Assembly: GCA_028869495.1 (NCBI GenBank)
Contig: JAGWRY010000272.1
Span: 1-6,617 of the forward strand
Source of the DNA: Elusimicrobiota bacterium
GTDB taxonomy: Bacteria; Elusimicrobiota; Elusimicrobia; UBA1565; UBA9628
DNA: 6,617 bases
Reading direction: 5' to 3'
In this document: in pieces, positions 5,842 to 6,617 of the stretch
Numbering within the stretch: the stretch's first letter is position 1
Layout: the number at the start of each line of letters is the position of its first letter
Translations under genes and position numbers: made by a program
Notes under the pieces: generated by a model
The model's database searches: none
What the model was told of the DNA's origin: nothing
Seen by the model: only the letters and a program-made list of their open reading frames with translations

Positions 5842-6617
5842 GTCTCGATCCAGCGCCGCACGCCCGCGTCGGGCTCGAGCGCGTCGAGTCGGCCGAGCAG
5901 GAGCTTGAGGCGCGCGGCGGGCGCGTCGTCGCCGAGGGACTCGCGCTCGCGCGCGGCCAGCCACAGCACCGCGACCTGGAGCTCGCGCGACTGCGGCGTG
6001 CCGCGGGGGTCGGCGACGAAGCCGGCCGGGTCGGCCTCGACCGGCGAGAGCAGGCGGGCGTCGAGCTGGGCCGCCATGTCCGGGCGGCGCCGCAGCAGGT
6101 CTCCGCCGTCGTCGAGGACCGCGTTCAGCGCGACGAGGGCGGTCGCGCGCTCCTCTCCGGCGGCGGGGCCGTCGAGGAGGTCGAGGAGCGCCGTCTGCTC
6201 GCGCGCGAGGTCCGCGTCGGACAAGCCGTGCGCGGCGGGGCCGAGCCCGCGCAGGACGAAGATCCGGTAGGCGGGCTCGCGCAGGGCCGCGAGCAGGACG
6301 TCCAGCGCGCGGGAGCGCGCGGCGTCGGAGGCTCCGCCGGCGGCCGCGACCGGGATCGCGTAGCCGAGGAAGGCGCAGGCCTTCGCGCGGACCGCCGGAT
6401 CCTGTCCCGGGGCCGCGGCCGCGGCGATCGCGCCGAGCGCGGCGTCCAGGCGCCGCCGGGACAGGTCCGGGAGGCGCGACTGCAGGGCGTCGAGCGCGGA
6501 GAGCTTCTCCGCGGCGGAGGCGGGGCCGGAAAGGACCGCGACCGGGTCCGCGGCCGGGCGCGCCAGGGCGCGCGCCGCCGCGAAGGCGGCCTCGAGCGGG
6601 GACGGCGCGGCGGCCCG
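5760..6617 (-). CDS. Alpha-helical-repeat (HEAT-like) protein, 5'-truncated by the window edge
   Basis: The minus-strand frame is open from the window end at 6617 to the TGA at 5762-5760, at least 285 residues. No ATG, GTG or TTG occurs before the TTG at 6224, which lacks a convincing ribosome-binding site, and the sequence upstream of it is protein-like, so the gene very likely begins outside the window. The visible part is Ala/Leu/Arg-rich paired helices, for example SAAEKLSALDALQSRLPDL, DPAVRAKACAFLGYAI, AYRIFVLRGLG, ERATALVALNAVLDDGG and LQVAVLWLAARERESLG, consistent with a HEAT/ARM-like solenoid. No catalytic or metal motif and no membrane segment are seen in this part. The last confident helix is RRWIETYRDAA; after it comes a low-complexity PPPP and basic tail that runs antisense to the methyltransferase gene. 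A protein-binding scaffold role is inferred from the fold only. It resembles the 363-residue repeat protein in composition, but clear homology was not established. Confidence 0.75.
   Translation of the reverse strand, partial: RAAAPSPLEAAFAAARALARPAADPVAVLSGPASAAEKLSALDALQSRLPDLSRRRLDAALGAIAAAAAPGQDPAVRAKACAFLGYAIPVAAAGGASDAARSRALDVLLAALREPAYRIFVLRGLGPAAHGLSDADLAREQTALLDLLDGPAAGEERATALVALNAVLDDGGDLLRRRPDMAAQLDARLLSPVEADPAGFVADPRGTPQSRELQVAVLWLAARERESLGDDAPAARLKLLLGRLDALEPDAGVRRWIETYRDAAPPPPFKASTTRRGASAGRDAP

Noticed and set aside
5905..6270. A 121-codon plus-strand frame
   Set aside because: It is antisense to the helical-repeat gene, with Ser/Arg/Ala low-complexity and no recognisable domain.

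Overview
The window is very GC-rich throughout (well over 70% G+C by eye), with strong G/C preference at third codon positions. The one A/T-rich patch lies just upstream of a gene start. The organism is a high-GC bacterium. An Elusimicrobiota-, Myxococcota- or Planctomycetota-type genome would fit the Ala/Leu-rich helical-repeat proteins beside a YgiQ-type radical SAM gene, but nothing here fixes the phylum. No mobile element, CRISPR array, tRNA or rRNA was seen, and the region looks chromosomal.

Layout. (1) Bases 1-1126, + strand: the 3' part of a gene whose C-terminal half holds a DNA-polymerase-beta-type nucleotidyltransferase motif. (2) Bases 1127-1189: a short convergent gap with a perfect 12-bp GC hairpin, a likely shared terminator. 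(3) Bases 1190-2281, - strand: a 363-residue protein with an N-terminal membrane or signal segment and a HEAT-like helical-repeat body. (4) Bases 2282-2414: a divergent intergenic region with an 8-bp inverted repeat and an extended -10 promoter placed so that the next gene may be read from an almost leaderless mRNA. (5) Bases 2415-5841, + strand: a tight three-gene operon encoding a YgiQ/UPF0313 radical SAM protein, a phospholipase/carboxylesterase-type alpha/beta hydrolase and a class I SAM-dependent methyltransferase, joined by two GTGA stop/start overlaps. (6) Bases 5760-6617, - strand: the 3' part of a second helical-repeat protein, whose end overlaps the methyltransferase gene tail to tail by 82 bases.

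The operon is the functional core. It would produce, in fixed order, a radical SAM Fe-S enzyme of unknown substrate, a serine hydrolase and a methyltransferase. Such coupling suggests one process, but the substrate cannot be read from the sequence. The flanking genes are transcribed from the other strand or end before the operon and are probably separate units. No clearly new defence or mobile system is visible. The most interesting points are the second cysteine cluster in YgiQ, the coupled operon with its near-leaderless promoter, and the unusual N-terminal context of the nucleotidyltransferase.
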